NCBI RefSeq assembly: GCF_023159225.1
Contig: NC_063171.1
Coordinates: 13,128,326 to 13,192,325, forward strand
Direction: 5' to 3'
DNA from: Perognathus longimembris pacificus
Taxonomy: Eukaryota; Chordata; Mammalia; Rodentia; Heteromyidae
DNA: 64,000 nt
The notes below the pieces were generated by a model. It saw only the letters and a list, made by a program, of their open reading frames with translations. It did no database searches and was not told the origin of the DNA. Shown here piece by piece: positions 24,005-36,030 of the stretch (positions are counted from its first letter, which is position 1; every line of letters begins with the position of its first letter). The translations under genes were made by a program, and so were the position numbers.

Positions 24005-24385
24005 AAACTTGCAGGCAATAACTGCTCTATTATAGGGGTAGTACACACCAGAAAATACTTTGTATTTTCCATTGGGAGAATTGGTTTGTCAGTAGAGAAC
24101 CTAGAAAGGATGCGTGCGATACGGTCCCTGGGGCTCCTGGGCAGGGTACATGCTTTCTGTACCACTGTCCTGTGGCAGTGGAGTCTCCTGTGTCTATCAA
24201 CCCTCAGTGCACAAGAATTTACTACCAACTTCTGATGGATGGTGCAAAGGCAATCTCTCTGCCAGCCAAAAACCCTAGCCTGGTCATCTCTGGTGGGGCC
24301 TGAGCAAGGTTTTCTTTAGGGGTCTGTAGTTCTGTCCTATGTAGGGACTGTTATGTTCTGCACTCCTGTCTTCTTTATAAATATG
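24005..24385. other. Unidentified 380 bp block, less AT-rich
   Basis: This block lies between two ID-like antisense fragments and contains CpGs near 24112-24124 (gcgtgcgatacgg), uncommon in the surrounding DNA. A 75-codon minus-strand frame (24001-24228) has no domain I recognise. It could be an LTR fragment or an old processed sequence; I cannot decide. Confidence 0.3.
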
Positions 24386-24462
24386 TTTGGTGATGGTGGC
24401 ATGGGAGTTTGAACTCATAGGTAGGCAAGTCCTCTATCATATGAATTATGCCCCATCCCTAT
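24385..24462 (-). mobile_element. ID-like SINE fragment, antisense
   Basis: 'gggagtttgaactcatagg' and 'gtcctctatcatatgaattatgcccc' (in pieces) match the antisense ID layout. A similar start occurs at 23977-24001. Confidence 0.55.
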
Positions 24463-24671
24463 AATTTTCTTTATATTAACCAATAACTTCCTGTAGTAAT
24501 CTGTCAATTATTAATAGTTACTTTTGCAAATTTCCCTCTGTTCAAACTATGGGGTGGTTTTTCTGTAATGATTAGAACTAAATTTATTTCAATTTGCCAT
24601 AGGTTTGGTATTGCTATGCTTTATAATAAACAAATGTTTCTATATACTTTGTTAACTCTTCTTCAAAAATT

Positions 24672-25126
24672 GATATATTACTTGTGACTCCTGACTCTAA
24701 TTTCAGCTACTGCAGAGACTGAAATCGGAGGACTGTGGTTTGAAGCAAGTGGGGGCAGGATTTTTATTTTTTAATTTTTTTGCCAGTCCTGGGGACTTAA
24801 CTCTGGGCCTGAGCACTGTCCCTGGCTTCTTTTTGCTCAAGGCTAGCACTCTACTGCTTGAGCCACAGCACCACTTCTGGCTTTTTTAATATATGCGGTT
24901 CTGAGGAATCAAACCCATGGCTTCACATATACGAGGCAAGCACTCTACCACTAGGCCATATTCCCAGCCCCTTGTGAGATTTTTATTTCAAATTAACTAC
25001 CAAAAGGGAAAGGAAATAAAAAATAAGAGGAAAAAAAAGCCAGAAATGGAACTGTGGTTCAAGTGGTAGAATGCTATTCTTGGGGTAAAAAAAGTGTTCA
25101 AGTCCTGAGTTCAAGTGCAAGAACTG

Positions 25127-25127
<1 letters not shown>
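24672..25127 (+). mobile_element. Composite SINE split by an IDL-Geo
   Basis: Head before the insertion: 'aatttcagctactgcagaga', 'ctgaaatcggaggactgtgg'. Tail after it: 'aactgtggttcaagtggtag', 'gagttcaagtgcaagaactg'. The IDL-Geo at 24770-24977 interrupts it. Confidence 0.68.
24770..24977 (-). mobile_element. IDL-Geo SINE, antisense
   Basis: T-rich tail, 'gccagtcctggggacttaac', end 'ggccatattcccagccc'. The flanking gatttttattt occurs at 24759-24769 and about 24978-24988. Confidence 0.92.
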
Positions 25128-25128
<1 letters not shown>

Positions 25129-25166
<38 letters not shown>

Positions 25167-25171
25167 ACACA
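25129..25171. repeat. (CA)n microsatellite
   Basis: CA run with one T interruption, grown from the SINE tail. A complementary (TG)n lies about 95 bp downstream. Confidence 0.9.
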
Positions 25172-25265
25172 GCAAATGTAGACAAGTGCCTTTTCCCATC
25201 AATGAAAGAAAGCACACACCCCTGAGGAAATGCAGGATATCCCGTAATGTGTTACATGATATATC

Positions 25266-25312
25266 TGTGTGTGATGTGTGTGAATGTGTGTGTGTGTGTG
25301 TGTGTGTGTGTG
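25266..25312. repeat. (TG)n microsatellite
   Basis: TG run with two interruptions near its start. Confidence 0.9.
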
Positions 25313-25500
25313 AACACTATGTGCCCAATGCTGTAACAGTACTCAACCCTGTAGAGAGGCAAGTGATTGAAATACTGGGAAGCTGCAGAGAGGACAATGT
25401 TCAGGGATGTCTGAGCTCTGATAGTGCACCCTCACCCTTGTCAATGGGAAAATTATGCTTTCACTAACAGGTTCTGGCTCAATAAATTAAGTGATTTAAT

Positions 25501-25710
25501 TTTTTTTTTTTTTTTTTTTTACCAGTCCTGAGGCTTGAACTCAGGGCCTGAACACTGTCCCTGGTTTCTTTTTGCTCAAGGTTAATAATCTACCTCTTGA
25601 GCCACAGAGCCAATTTGAACTTTTTCTGTGTATGTGGTGCTGAGGAATTGAACCCAGGGAATCATGCCTGCTAGGCAAGCACTCTATCACTAAGCCACAT
25701 TCCCAGCCCC
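25501..25710 (-). mobile_element. IDL-Geo SINE, antisense
   Basis: A 20-base T tail, then 'accagtcctgaggcttgaac', ending 'ccacattcccagcccc'. More diverged than its neighbours. Confidence 0.9.
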
Positions 25711-28040
25711 TGGAATAATATTTTTATGAATAATATTTTACAAGAGAAAAGGAAAAGGAAATGGAAAGGGAAGTGGGAAGGATGAAGGAGAAAAGTCTCA
25801 TAAGAGATCATGTTTGGGTCAGTTTTTCAATTCTTTCTACTGGGTTCATTTTGTCTATTCATCACCCTTGTAGAGATACATGAATCTGATTGGTTATAAA
25901 ATGATCTCAAGTTGGTGAGGATTACAATTTTACATATGAATGAATAAACATGCCATATATTTGTATTTTGGGCAAAGTACTAAGAGTTGGGCGAAATCAC
26001 AAGCTAAGTTTAAAAGCTACTTCCCTAGAAAATGTCTTCAATGAATTAAGGAGCACCAATCCAGGTAAAAGTATGGTCATAAAGTAAAGCAAAACAAAAT
26101 CAGAAATAAAATGGATGGTAATTTAAAATACTATTTACTTCAATCTTATTGACTATATCTAGAATATTAATCTTATTTTTATTTATGTTTAATCAAGAGA
26201 ATAACATTACTAGCGTTAGTATTTCACATATATTAAAACAATTAATTAATACAAAATAAATACTTTAACAGTCATCTGAGACGATGATACAATGTCCATC
26301 ATAAAGGTAAGAAAACCCATTATACTTTCATGCATCACTGAAATTACAGCTTTCAAATGCAAATACATGAAACCTTTTGTTTATTAATCTAACAAAGATC
26401 ACCAAAATGCATCAAACATTTACTTTAGCTTTCAAAATTTCCATTTTAAGACATTTATTCTTTTTAAATTTCTAGTATAAAAGTTAAGATACTCATGACA
26501 AAATAGATTATTTCACTTGATTTGCATCATCTATGTGCTTCAGAACATATTAAACAACATATTTTGTAATACTACAGTATTTAATTATATTTATAATATA
26601 CTTGTGATATATTTTATAATATTTGATATTTTGTTATTTATGAAATCAGTTTTATTATTTGTATGAAATATTATTACCAAGCTTTTGCTTATATTTCTAG
26701 TTTCTACAGATTAAGAAAACCTACAAACCCTTTTAAAATATTTTTTCTAATTCTAAACCATACTCACACATTTTCCCCCTTTTCACCTTAATTTTTTCAT
26801 ATTAATCACTTTAAAAACAAGCATCACACCAAGAAAACAAAGTGAACGTGTATTTAAAGAAAAAAATTTGTTTGTTTCACAACATTTAAAACCTGACTTC
26901 CTCATTTAATCACACTGAGGAAGTTAAGAAAATGTCCAAAAGTGACTGTTCAGACAATCTCTTAATTGTAGTTTTCCTTTGCCTAAAGACCATGAGGAAT
27001 AATTGGAAGAAAGATTGTTTTTGTTAAGCCAAAGAAACAATCTGCATGGACTGTAATTCAGCAATTGAAGATTTGCTCTAAGAAAACCGTATGTATGTGT
27101 GTTAGATAATGATTTTGATCAGTTCATAAAGAATGAAATTCTGATATTTTGTGCCCAGCAAAAGAGAGAAGGGATTAAATGCAAAACATCTACTTTACTT
27201 TCTTATTGGAATATGACATTTTGTGTATATATATGCAATGAACAGAGTTATTTACAGTCTTTTTAATAACTACCCATGTCATTTAAATATTAATTTCCGA
27301 TTTTGCCATGATTTCTTTCAACAATGATAGTATTCTGTTACTGAGTATTCATTGATGCAATACTATCATATGTGACCATTGCAATTATTTTATTATTAAC
27401 AATTTATATAATTGTATATGTTAAAGTACCAAAAATATTTATCCCTTAGGACAAATAAAGAGAAACTTGGTTCTTAAAAATTTTTCCCTGACGTACTATT
27501 TTATTAAAAATAAAACTTTTAATAATAGCAAACACAGAAAACATGATTATTTTTAAGTTTTAGACTTCATATATTATTGAGTCATTTCTTTTATATAGCC
27601 TAGATTGATGAATCATATAAAAAAACAAACAATTCATTTATAAACTTATTATGCAAAACAAATAATTTAATGTTATATAAAAATTGTATAATTCACATAT
27701 ATGATATTAAGAACTTTATATTACAAAATTTTTCTCTTATATTTTATACTAGGTATTCTTTTCATAATAATTTGTATTTTGTAAACATAGCCATTTTCAA
27801 GTGGCTTGAAATGAGCCTTCAGATTTTTTTCAGTAGTTTGTTTTACAGAAATCATTCATCAAGGAAATGAAACACTCTCTAGCTCCTGTACATATTTAGA
27901 TAACTTAGATAACTTCTCAGAGGTACAAAAAGGTGCTCTTACTATCAAAAGCAAAATAAAAAAGTCTTTTCTACCTCACCCAATCAATCCCCATTCCTAC
28001 ACTCATTGTTCTTCTACCCTTCAAGATTCCACTTGAGGTT
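25711..28040. other. Very AT-rich sequence, nothing recognised
   Basis: More than 2 kb with no repeat I can name and no coding frame of interest. Repeat-free by eye, so possibly old unique DNA. Confidence 0.45.
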
Positions 28041-28044
28041 TAGA

Positions 28045-28135
28045 GTGTCCCTGCATGAATGGTAGAGCACTTGCCTGGAAGGGACAAGACCTGAATTCAC
28101 ACTCCCATGGGGAGGGAGGGGGGTTCACTTGAAGT
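28045..28135 (+). mobile_element. ID-like SINE monomer
   Basis: 'catgaatggtagagcacttg', 'cctggaagggacaagacctg', 'aattcacactcccatgg': A box then B box order. Confidence 0.55.
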
Positions 28136-29135
28136 ACCATAGTAAACATACTGAGATAGGAGTAGCTATATGAGGAAAGAATTAGGAAGAAAGAGCCAAT
28201 TTAAGGTTGAATGGGTCTAGACAATATTTTTTTCAAAGAAAAGCAAGTTATAATTGATATATGCTTCCATCAATGTAAGTATCAAAAAACAACTTGACAA
28301 CAACTACTGTGAATTAGTTGAACAGAAAGCCAAATGAATAGTTTGCATCAAAACTAAGAGAAAGAAGCATGAGAAATACAGAGCATAGGAAATGCAGGAC
28401 TAAGGGAGGTAAGAAAGGTAGACACTGCCTTCTCTCAGATGTTGTATCTTGTTACTCTTTTCTCTCCTCGTCCTTCCCAGGGGGCCTTTTACTGTCTCTT
28501 ATGCTGGCTTTCACTAAGATGACATTGATCTGGCTCTTCTCTCTGATAGGAATGCCTTCTTTTACACTTCCTTTTATTCCTCTTCCTACTTCAACTTTGC
28601 TTATCAATATACACCTTTCTCTTTCTATTCAACTACAATTTAATTTATGCTTCTTCCTCCTCCTCCTCACCATATTACTAAAGCCACTCAAGCCATTCTG
28701 ATTTTTTCCTAAGTACTTATTACTTTCTGATGTCTGTTTATTATTTTATGATGTCTATTGGTTTTTAATTATCTCTTTTTTACAAGTAGATAATACAAAT
28801 CTGTTTGTTCACTGATGTTTTATAAGTGTCTAGAAGTCTAGAATGCTGGCTGTCTAAAATGTATTTTCTGAATATATTAGAATCAAAAAAAAGAAAAGGA
28901 TTGGTTTCTTAATGGGCCAATAGAAACACTATATTTACAAGACAACGAAAAATAAGTTCTTGGTACTGGGATTCATACAGGGATAAGAAGGGGAAGGTAC
29001 AGAGAAATAATTTTATGTTTTCTTTTCTTGATAATTAGGGGAAATTCTGTGGTCCATAAAAGTAATGCACAATTGAAAATCAAGTGCACTAAATCTTGTT
29101 CTTCTATGTAAGGAGCCAAACTTGCAGCTAAATTC
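28136..29135. other. Sequence with nothing recognised
   Basis: A 110-codon frame (28369-28701) is hydrophobic because the region is pyrimidine-rich. I see no splice or domain support. Confidence 0.4.
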
Positions 29136-29139
29136 ATTA

Positions 29140-29590
29140 TGATGTCTGGCTGTGTTGTTATCACCAGGATATGCTAGATGCAAGGACATTTGTTCACAGC
29201 CACTATCCAGAATTGCTTTGCTATGTCCTTTGCTATGTCCGCACCTTGCTAAGTCTGCTGGAGTACATTCCTATGTTAATCAACCTCATCCTGTGTTTAC
29301 TGTAATCAAATGTTGGAACTTCAAAGCCTCTTTGTGTTCTTGAATTTTAGCAACCCTATGCTATTCCCTGGTTCCAAAACTGCATATAAACTGGAAGTTG
29401 AGAATAAACTTGGCTGCAGCCTTGAGTTACAATCTCAAGATGCAGACCTCCTGAACCCCATCTTTTGTCTCTTGTCTTCTCTTTTCTCTTATCTATCTTT
29501 CTTTTTCTTTAGTCCTCGCACCCTCAATCAGGATTCCCTCTTCGCTGCCGGCTGGCTCTGCAGACTTCTAAGTGGGAAATATGTGTTCCC
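29140..29590 (+). repeat. Probable solo LTR, plus orientation
   Basis: An LTR-like promoter layout: 'tgcatataaactggaag' (TATA-like) at about 29381, 'gagaataaacttggc' (AATAAA) at about 29401, then a pyrimidine-rich tract and 'cctcgcaccctcaatcagg'. This resembles class II rodent LTRs. Ends are approximate because I found no TSD. Confidence 0.5.
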
Positions 29591-29619
29591 AGTTGATAGA
29601 TACACTTAACTCAAGGGAA

Positions 29620-30145
29620 ACAAAGAACAGAACATAAAATTTTAGAAAGGGGAAGCAGGTAAACAGTTATGAGGAAAAAATGGGTAAAGATATAGATAAC
29701 GGTGTTGATTCCACGTTAATGGTCACAGTGGAAAGACAGTTGATGAAGTCAAAAGATTCATTGGCAGGATGAAAAGAATAGGTTACAAATCTGTTTTTTA
29801 AAATGCTAGAGAACATGCAGTCTTCCAAAAAAGTAAAATCTGTTAGAACAGAGAACAAAGGAAAACCAAACAGCATGCATTAAAAAAGTTAAGGCATTAC
29901 AATGTTCAAAGCAAACATTCATGTTTTATATGCAAATGGCATATTTTCATGTTTCAATGAATGTTTCATTTGTCATTACACATTTTCATGTGTATCTTTT
30001 TAAGCATGCAAATTAGTGATTTGCATGTATGATATGGGCCCTCATGCTGAATATTGAACTTGGTAGAAAATTATTGAGTACTACAAACATCAAAAATTCA
30101 ATTGCTGTTGTAAAATTTTCATAAGAAAGGGAAAATTTCAGTTTC
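29620..30145. other. Unannotated stretch
   Basis: Nothing recognised. Confidence 0.4.
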
Positions 30146-30159
30146 AAAAATCTGGAATA

Positions 30160-30378
30160 GGGCTGGGGATATAGCCTAGTGGCAAGAGTGCCTGCCTCAT
30201 ATACACGAGGCCCTAGGTTCGATTCCCCAGCACCACATATACAGAAAACGGCCAGAAGCGGTGCTGTGGCTCAAGTGGCAGAGTGCTAGCCTTGAGCGGG
30301 AAGAAGCCAGGGACAGTGCTCAGGCCCTGAGTCCAAGGCCCAGGACTGGCCAAAGAAAAAAAAAATAATAAATACAAC
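30160..30378 (+). mobile_element. IDL-Geo SINE, perfect TSD
   Basis: Plus-strand dimer of the GC-richer variant ('ggggatatagcctagtggca', 'gagcgggaagaagcc'). The 14 bp aaaaatctggaata flanks it (30146-30159 and 30379-30392). Confidence 0.95.
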
Positions 30379-30511
30379 AAAAATCTGGAATAAACACTGT
30401 AAAATTTGGTTTTGTGGTAGAAATAGTTATATATACATATCATCATAAACTCTAAATATTAAGAATCAAAATAGATTAAATAAGCAAAACTATGTACAAC
30501 TAATCAGAAGA

Positions 30512-30753
30512 TGTTATGCCCCTGTCCCGAGGAGACCGCCAAGAAGACCACCGATAGCCAGACATTCCGAAATGCAAAAGCAAGGCTTTATTCAGGTGAG
30601 CTGCAACTCGGACCTTGTCCTACAATCCGACGCAGCAGAGGTTAGGACGAAGGCCATGAGCAGAGTTTTACATGGGTATTTAAAGGAAACAATCACAAAG
30701 GTACATAAACCAGGTGCAGGCAGGATTGGGGTGTGAGGACAAATCTGATTGAC
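30512..30753 (-). repeat. 3' LTR of class I provirus (part that matches 5' LTR)
   Basis: 242 bp closely matching 40686-40927, including 'atgcaaaagcaaggctttat' (an AATAAA signal on the minus strand) and the TATA-like 'ggtatttaaagg'. To the right the two LTRs stop matching abruptly after 'aatctgattgac'. Confidence 0.82.
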
Positions 30754-31440
30754 ATTTAGGTGACATCACACAAGTCCCTTAGCCCTGCAGATGCAGGTAC
30801 AGATAGTTTCACACCAAACCCCCAATTCTGACCCTATTTACCTATTTATATTATAGCCAATTTGATTATATACCAACTTTACTCATAAGCTCCAACTTTA
30901 AGACATACTGATATCATTTGCTACACACTCAAACTTTCAAGGGATTGTCATTGTTACTTTTAACATGCCAAAACCCTTTAATCTAAAGGAAACATTTTTG
31001 CTTCCCTAATTCTCTTTCTAAAGTCTTTCCTTATACAGTTTAAAATGTAACATATCCCTACTCACACCATCTTTTACTTCCTTATGCCAGCAGTGACTTA
31101 CTGGAACATTCTGTGACACTTGACTTTTTAAATCCCTTTCTTATTCTCCAAGGCTTACTATACTAACTTTCCTCTTGACAGTTTCTGGGGCTTCTTTGCT
31201 GCTAGTGTTTTAAACTGTCTACATTTTCTTTTCCTCTGGTTTGTAGAATCTGGTTTATCTCAACTACATCAAGGCAATTTACTGTGACTCTACCCACAGG
31301 CTGTTGGGGAAAACAAAGGTGGGGCAAGGGTCAGCCTGATGGGGACTGCTGCTCCTAAAAAGCCAAACCAGAGCCAACTATCAGGAGTTAATATTTTAGA
31401 GTGGATTTCTCCAGATTCCAGTGCCTTTAAGTGCTTAAGG
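30754..31440 (-). other. 3' portion of class I provirus (U3 or internal), unassigned
   Basis: This should hold the U3 of the 3' LTR and adjoining internal sequence, but it does not match the U3 of the partner LTR. No coding domain recognised. Confidence 0.4.
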
Positions 31441-31520
31441 GTGGCCAGTGGCATCTGTAAGATCCACCCTCAGGAGGGCTCCATGAATATGCCCCCAGCC
31501 AGTTTAAATCTCTGTTCAGT

Positions 31521-32103
31521 TGTTGGGGACTCAGTTTTGGCCTTGGTGGGGGAAGGGCGCCAAGAGCGAGACGCTGCCCTTCTCCCAGCCCTGGGAAAGT
31601 GTGGCAGGAAGCCCCTCCCACCTTCCGGCCTCAACCGGAAAAGAAGCCCCCGCCCCTGGGGGGCAAACACGTGCGTGCCACCATGATAGGGTTGTCCAGC
31701 CCACAAAGGAAGTTTCATGACATCACCTGATGGGCAGCCCAGCTTAGCCACTGGCCCAAGTCCTTCCCATTCCCACCATTACCGCTATATAAATGCCCCT
31801 CCCAATTAAATCCTTTGAGACTCATTCAACCATCCAGCCGTCTCCCCGTTATCTTTGTCCTGCAGTTCCTGACACATTATGGGGGGGCCTAGGAAGGGAT
31901 TTTGGCATCCCACTTCAGCCTAGAGCAGTCCAGAAAGGACACGCCTTACTCCTTCTGCTGGTATGAGGGGTAGGGTGGAGTTTCTTCCATAGAATCGAGG
32001 TTCAGGCATTCCCCCCGGGAGATGGGGGGAAGGGGTCCTCGAGACCCCAACATTTGAGCATCTCCTCCAGAGGAGTGAGAAGGGGTCCTCAGAGATCCTG
32101 ACA
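31521..32103 (+). repeat. 5' LTR of class II element copy 2
   Basis: 583 bp, TGTTGGGG...CCTGACA. Contains the family signature 'gacatcacctgatgggca', a TATA box ('cgctatataaatgcc', about 31785) and 'attaaatcc' as a possible polyadenylation signal. Confidence 0.88.
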
Positions 32104-32105
32104 GA

Positions 32106-32123
32106 TGGTGCCCACGCGGGGCT
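32106..32123 (+). promoter_or_regulatory. tRNA-Lys-like primer binding site
   Basis: TGGTGCCCACGCGGGGCT lies two bases after the 5' LTR. It is a diverged form of the site seen in copy 1, and the downstream 'tgaacgc' continues the tRNA match. Confidence 0.7.
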
Positions 32124-33427
32124 TGAACGCACAGCCGGGAATTTTGGGGTTCAGCGACCCCCACAGGCTGCTGCTCTAAGTACATGGTTTTCAGGAGTGG
32201 GACGTGTCCTCCGAATGGGGGGGCAAATGCATAAAGAGCAGGTGGGCTCGAGGGGCCTTGGGAGTCTCAAGACGCAGCGCTGGAAAGAGTTGGGGCACGC
32301 GTCCTGTGGAGACACGCAGGGGAATCCTAGGATGGCTGCACAGGCTCTTGCCTACCTGGCGTTTCCGGGTCCCGATCTGTGAATGGGTGGCGGGCCGGGC
32401 GCAGAGTACAGTCTGAGCTCCGCGCGGCCCCGGGTTTGCGAGCAACGGCGTGGGCTGGGGCCTGCATGGCCTCGGGCAGTGCCGGGCATGTAGTTTGGAA
32501 GTCTTTGGGCAGCTGAGCGTGTCAGGCGGAGCATGACGCGGCGGAAGCGTGGTTCCACCGCCGCGTGGTTCCACCACTTGGGAAACTGTGGCACGGCGGT
32601 GGCAGAGCTTTTGGGGGAAAACTGCTTTTGGGCCAAGCTGCAGGCCTCACAGCAGCTGGGCGGGGCCCCAGAGCATTCTGTGAAAGGACCTCTGATGCAT
32701 CCGCCTGTCATTTGCAGGCTTGCGGCTTCCTACAGAGTTAAAGCAAAAAGAAAAAAAAAAAAGGGTTGATGTTTGTTAAGCTCGGAGATTCGGTTAAGTT
32801 CTGCCTGTTGGTTAAATCCTGTTTTCTGTAGCTGGTCAATGCACATGGTGGGCAATGGAGTCCTCCATCTTGGTTCCCTCAAGGTTACAACAACTCTTGA
32901 AGGTGAAGTCTCACCCATTCCCAGGTGATGGGCGTGCCAGAGTACCCTGGGCTGGGCGGGGACTCAGACTAACAGGTCTCCAGCGATTTCGCTGCAGCTG
33001 GGAGGGGCTAGCACCCCACCTTGCTTGCCTGCATGTTTTCTCTCTGTGTCAGACTTACAGTTGCAGACGGGGTTCGAACCAGGAAAGTCTCAAATTATAA
33101 ACTAAAAGGGAATATTAAAAGGAAAACAAAGAGTTTTGATACAGCAATAAGTAATTTGACTGGATCTCCTATAATTACCAGTTCAAAGATACAAAAAAAC
33201 TGGAGGAGTTTTTCTGAATGGGTGGAAAAGTTTGCTTGTCTGCTGTAATTTAAAAAATTGTCATGTTGGGAGTCAGAGTTTTGTCTTGGAATTGGGTGAC
33301 TAGGAGAGGTTTCCTTTTGTTTTTTATTCAACCACGTGGTTCTATTATGGGCAAATTAATACCATTTGCCACTGGAATTCCAGAAAACTTAAATGGCCAA
33401 TCAAAAAAGCAATTTTTAAGAGTGCTC

Positions 33428-33471
<44 letters not shown>

Positions 33472-34047
33472 TGTTGGTAAGATTTAAAAGCAGAACAAAA
33501 TAGGTTTTCAGCCCAAAGTTCAGATGCAAACAAATGGGCCTAAGAGAAACTCCATAAAGTTCAAATAGGCAACATGTGGTGTAAGTACAGTAATGTAAAA
33601 CCAGTGTGTTATTTTTATTTTCAGTATGTTAAAAGTTAAGTGTGCATCTACTCCTGACAATTCTTTGGAATAAATTAAGATTTTACCTTCCCATTTTTTC
33701 TCTCCTGTGTTCTCATTAACTCTCAAGATCAAGAAATTGGAATCATTTCATACAAATGTGACTATTAACCTAAATTTTCCTGATCCAAAATTGACATTTT
33801 GCTTCCTAGGATACAGGTCCAAAGTGTGTGTATTAGCTGCATGGACTGTGACAGAGCCACCACAGTCTGTCCCCGAACTGCCTGGTTTCACGACTAACGA
33901 TCCCTTGGTCTCTCTCACATTGGAAGCTGCTCGAACGATTTATGAGCCTTGTGAGGATGTGAATAGTCCCATCCTAACAGTTACTCCAGGTTAAATCACC
34001 ATAGTTATGTTAGTGGCCACAGAGCTAGCCAGGTGGATTTTGTGATT
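32124..34047 (+). other. Internal region of class II element copy 2
   Basis: The GC-rich leader (32160-32560) aligns by eye with the leader of copy 1. Downstream are short frames with no domain I recognise; one (33707-33994) ends at a stop before the SINE. A (TG)n run lies at 33429-33471. Non-coding as it stands. Confidence 0.5.
33429..33471. repeat. (TG)n microsatellite
   Basis: About 21 TG units inside the class II element. Confidence 0.9.
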
Positions 34048-34061
34048 AAAAAAATCTTTTC

Positions 34062-34261
34062 GGGCTGGGGATATAGCCTCGTGGCAAGAGTGCCTGCCTC
34101 GGATACACGAGGCCCTAGGTTCGATTCCCCAGCACCACATATACAGAAAACGGCCAGAAGCGGCGCTGTGGCTCAAGTGGCAGAGTGCTCGCCTTGAGCG
34201 GGAAGAAGCCAGGGACAGTGCTCAGGCCCTGAGTCCAAGGCCCAGAACTGGCCAAAAAAAA
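34062..34261 (+). mobile_element. IDL-Geo SINE inside class II element, with TSD
   Basis: Complete dimer of the GC-richer variant. The 14 bp aaaaaaatcttttc occurs at 34048-34061 and again at 34262-34275. Confidence 0.94.
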
Positions 34262-34401
34262 AAAAAAATCTTTTCACCCTGCTTAAACCAGAAGGGTGTC
34301 AGCCTACCAGAGCCAGGAATGCTGGGGGAGGGGGGGCGTTAAATATCAACCAGTCTGTATAGAAATTTTGCAGATAACCCAAAACGAGATGTGACAGTCT
34401 A

Positions 34402-34608
34402 TCCAGAGATGCCACTTCAGCCTAGAGCAGTCCAGAAAGGACACGCCTTACTCCTTCTGCTGGTATGAGGGGTAGGGCAGAGTTTCTACCATGGAATCGA
34501 GGTTCAGGCATTCCCCCCGGGAAATGGGGGGAAGGGGTCCTCGAGACCCCAACATTTGAGCATCTCCTCCAGAGGAGTGAGAAGAAGGGGTCCTCAGAGA
34601 TCCTGACA
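34402..34608 (+). repeat. Truncated 3' LTR of class II element copy 2
   Basis: About 207 bp nearly identical to 31909-32103 of the 5' LTR, starting at 'acttcagcctagagcagtcc'. U3 and the expected TG start are missing, although the outer TSD is intact. Confidence 0.82.
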
Positions 34609-34745
34609 TTCAGTTACCTTGGTACCTGGCACACCTGATGGTAGTTACCTCCCTTTCTTCTGAGGTCACACCCTAATCCATCTGGACACATTTTAATACA
34701 CTTGGCCACACCTCCCACCCCAGGCATTGCCTGTAAGTGACTCTT

Positions 34746-36030
34746 CAGCCTGTCATACATGTTTTGATTTTAGCAGCAGGCCAGTCTGCTTGAAAATTTC
34801 TTACAATATACAATTTTCTTAATAGAGCTAGTTAACTCCAGTCAACTCAAGAATGTTCCCAAAAATTTTAGTTTCAGCAGATCCAAAGTACTTTCCAGCA
34901 GAAATAAGCTGCCTGTGATAAGAGTCCCATTTGTTTTACCAAGATAGGGCTACACAGGGTGAAGATGTAGATTCTTTTAGATGACTGTCAGTCTGACCTT
35001 GATAGCTTAACCTAAGTTAACCTAAGGCCTAACTTTAGTCAAATTTCACTGTATTTTCCTGATTCCTTCTTAAGCACACTAGCTTTTGTAGGCTGAATGT
35101 CAAGAAAGCTTTAGGCAATCAATGGCCCTTGGGTCATTTTGCCAGGGCAATAAGCTTAAATCAGATATTTAAAACCAACATAGAGGCTTGGCCTGTAACC
35201 AGTTCTCACAAGTGCAGTTTCTGTACACTATTACCTCTGTTTTCCATGCCCCTAGTTTATCCTGTCTCATATTCCCAAAATCATCTCTGGTCCCTTGGTC
35301 CTAAAGGGGGGCTGATGGGTGAAGATCATCCATCTTCTGTAACTTCTTCAGGCTGATTCAGGGGCGTTGGCCTTACCTAGCCAGGAACCTATAACCTTAG
35401 TCTACTTTACCAAGGGGTTGCCAGGATCAGATGTCCATTGGGAGCTTTACTCCAAACTGAAAATTACATTCAACATTTAACTTAACTGTACAGACTTTTT
35501 GGGCTACCGCAGTGTAGCCTTTTAACATTCTAGTTTGTAAAAGCTTTTTCCTGACTGGCTGGGGAACTGATCTCTGATGACCTAAAAAAATGCCTATATT
35601 ACCTTTGCAGACCTTTAACAGATATCAATAAGGACACAATCTCAGGTCTACAAGCTTTCTTTCCTGAACAGATGTACCAGCTCAAAATTCAGTGCTTGTT
35701 AGGGCTTTGAGCAGATGCAGGGGGGTTGGGCTTTTTAAACTATCCCTTATAACAAACTTAGCTTTACTACCCACTACCACAGATGACTGGCAAGTTTATG
35801 TCCAGTTGCAAAGTAGATAGACATGGGCAATAAAAGGCATGCTTACAAACTATTCTTCTAGGACCTCCCGGCTCTGATTAACTTTTGAAAGGCCAAACAG
35901 GAGTGACTCTAGGATCTGACACACTCTCTGTCATCCAAGCAGTGACTTACTGCCTCTGGATGAACAATCACTCTGTCCCAGGAATAACTTTTCCATGCTG
36001 GCATAAATGCACCTTTGGCATTTCTCTTGT
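34746..36030 (-). other. Internal sequence of class I provirus, non-coding
   Basis: No pol or env motif recognised on either strand. The short frame at 35129-35356 has no known domain. Confidence 0.4.

Larger units (their letters stand above)
31521..34608 (+). mobile_element. Class II (ERVK-like) LTR element, copy 2
   Basis: Plus orientation. The 5' LTR (31521-32103) is followed by a Lys-type primer site, a GC-rich leader shared with copy 1, about 2 kb of internal DNA, and a 3' LTR of which only the last 200 bp remain. The 6 bp ttcagt repeats exactly at 31515-31520 and 34609-34614. No intact retroviral gene is visible. An IDL-Geo SINE lies at 34062-34261. Confidence 0.88.
31445..34745 (+). 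mobile_element. Fragment of third LTR family, split by class II element
   Basis: Left part 31465-31520 ('gagggctccatgaatatgcc') and right part 34609-34745 ('ggtagttacctccctttc', 'gaggtcacaccctaatccat') match, in order, the solo LTR at 43683-44006. The class II element copy 2 lies between them. Confidence 0.65.

Noticed and set aside
32190..32770. Overlapping frames on both strands of the GC-rich block at 32.2-32.8 kb, possibly a CpG-island gene
   Set aside because: The block lies directly downstream of an LTR and primer site and matches the leader of the other class II copy, so it is retroelement sequence.
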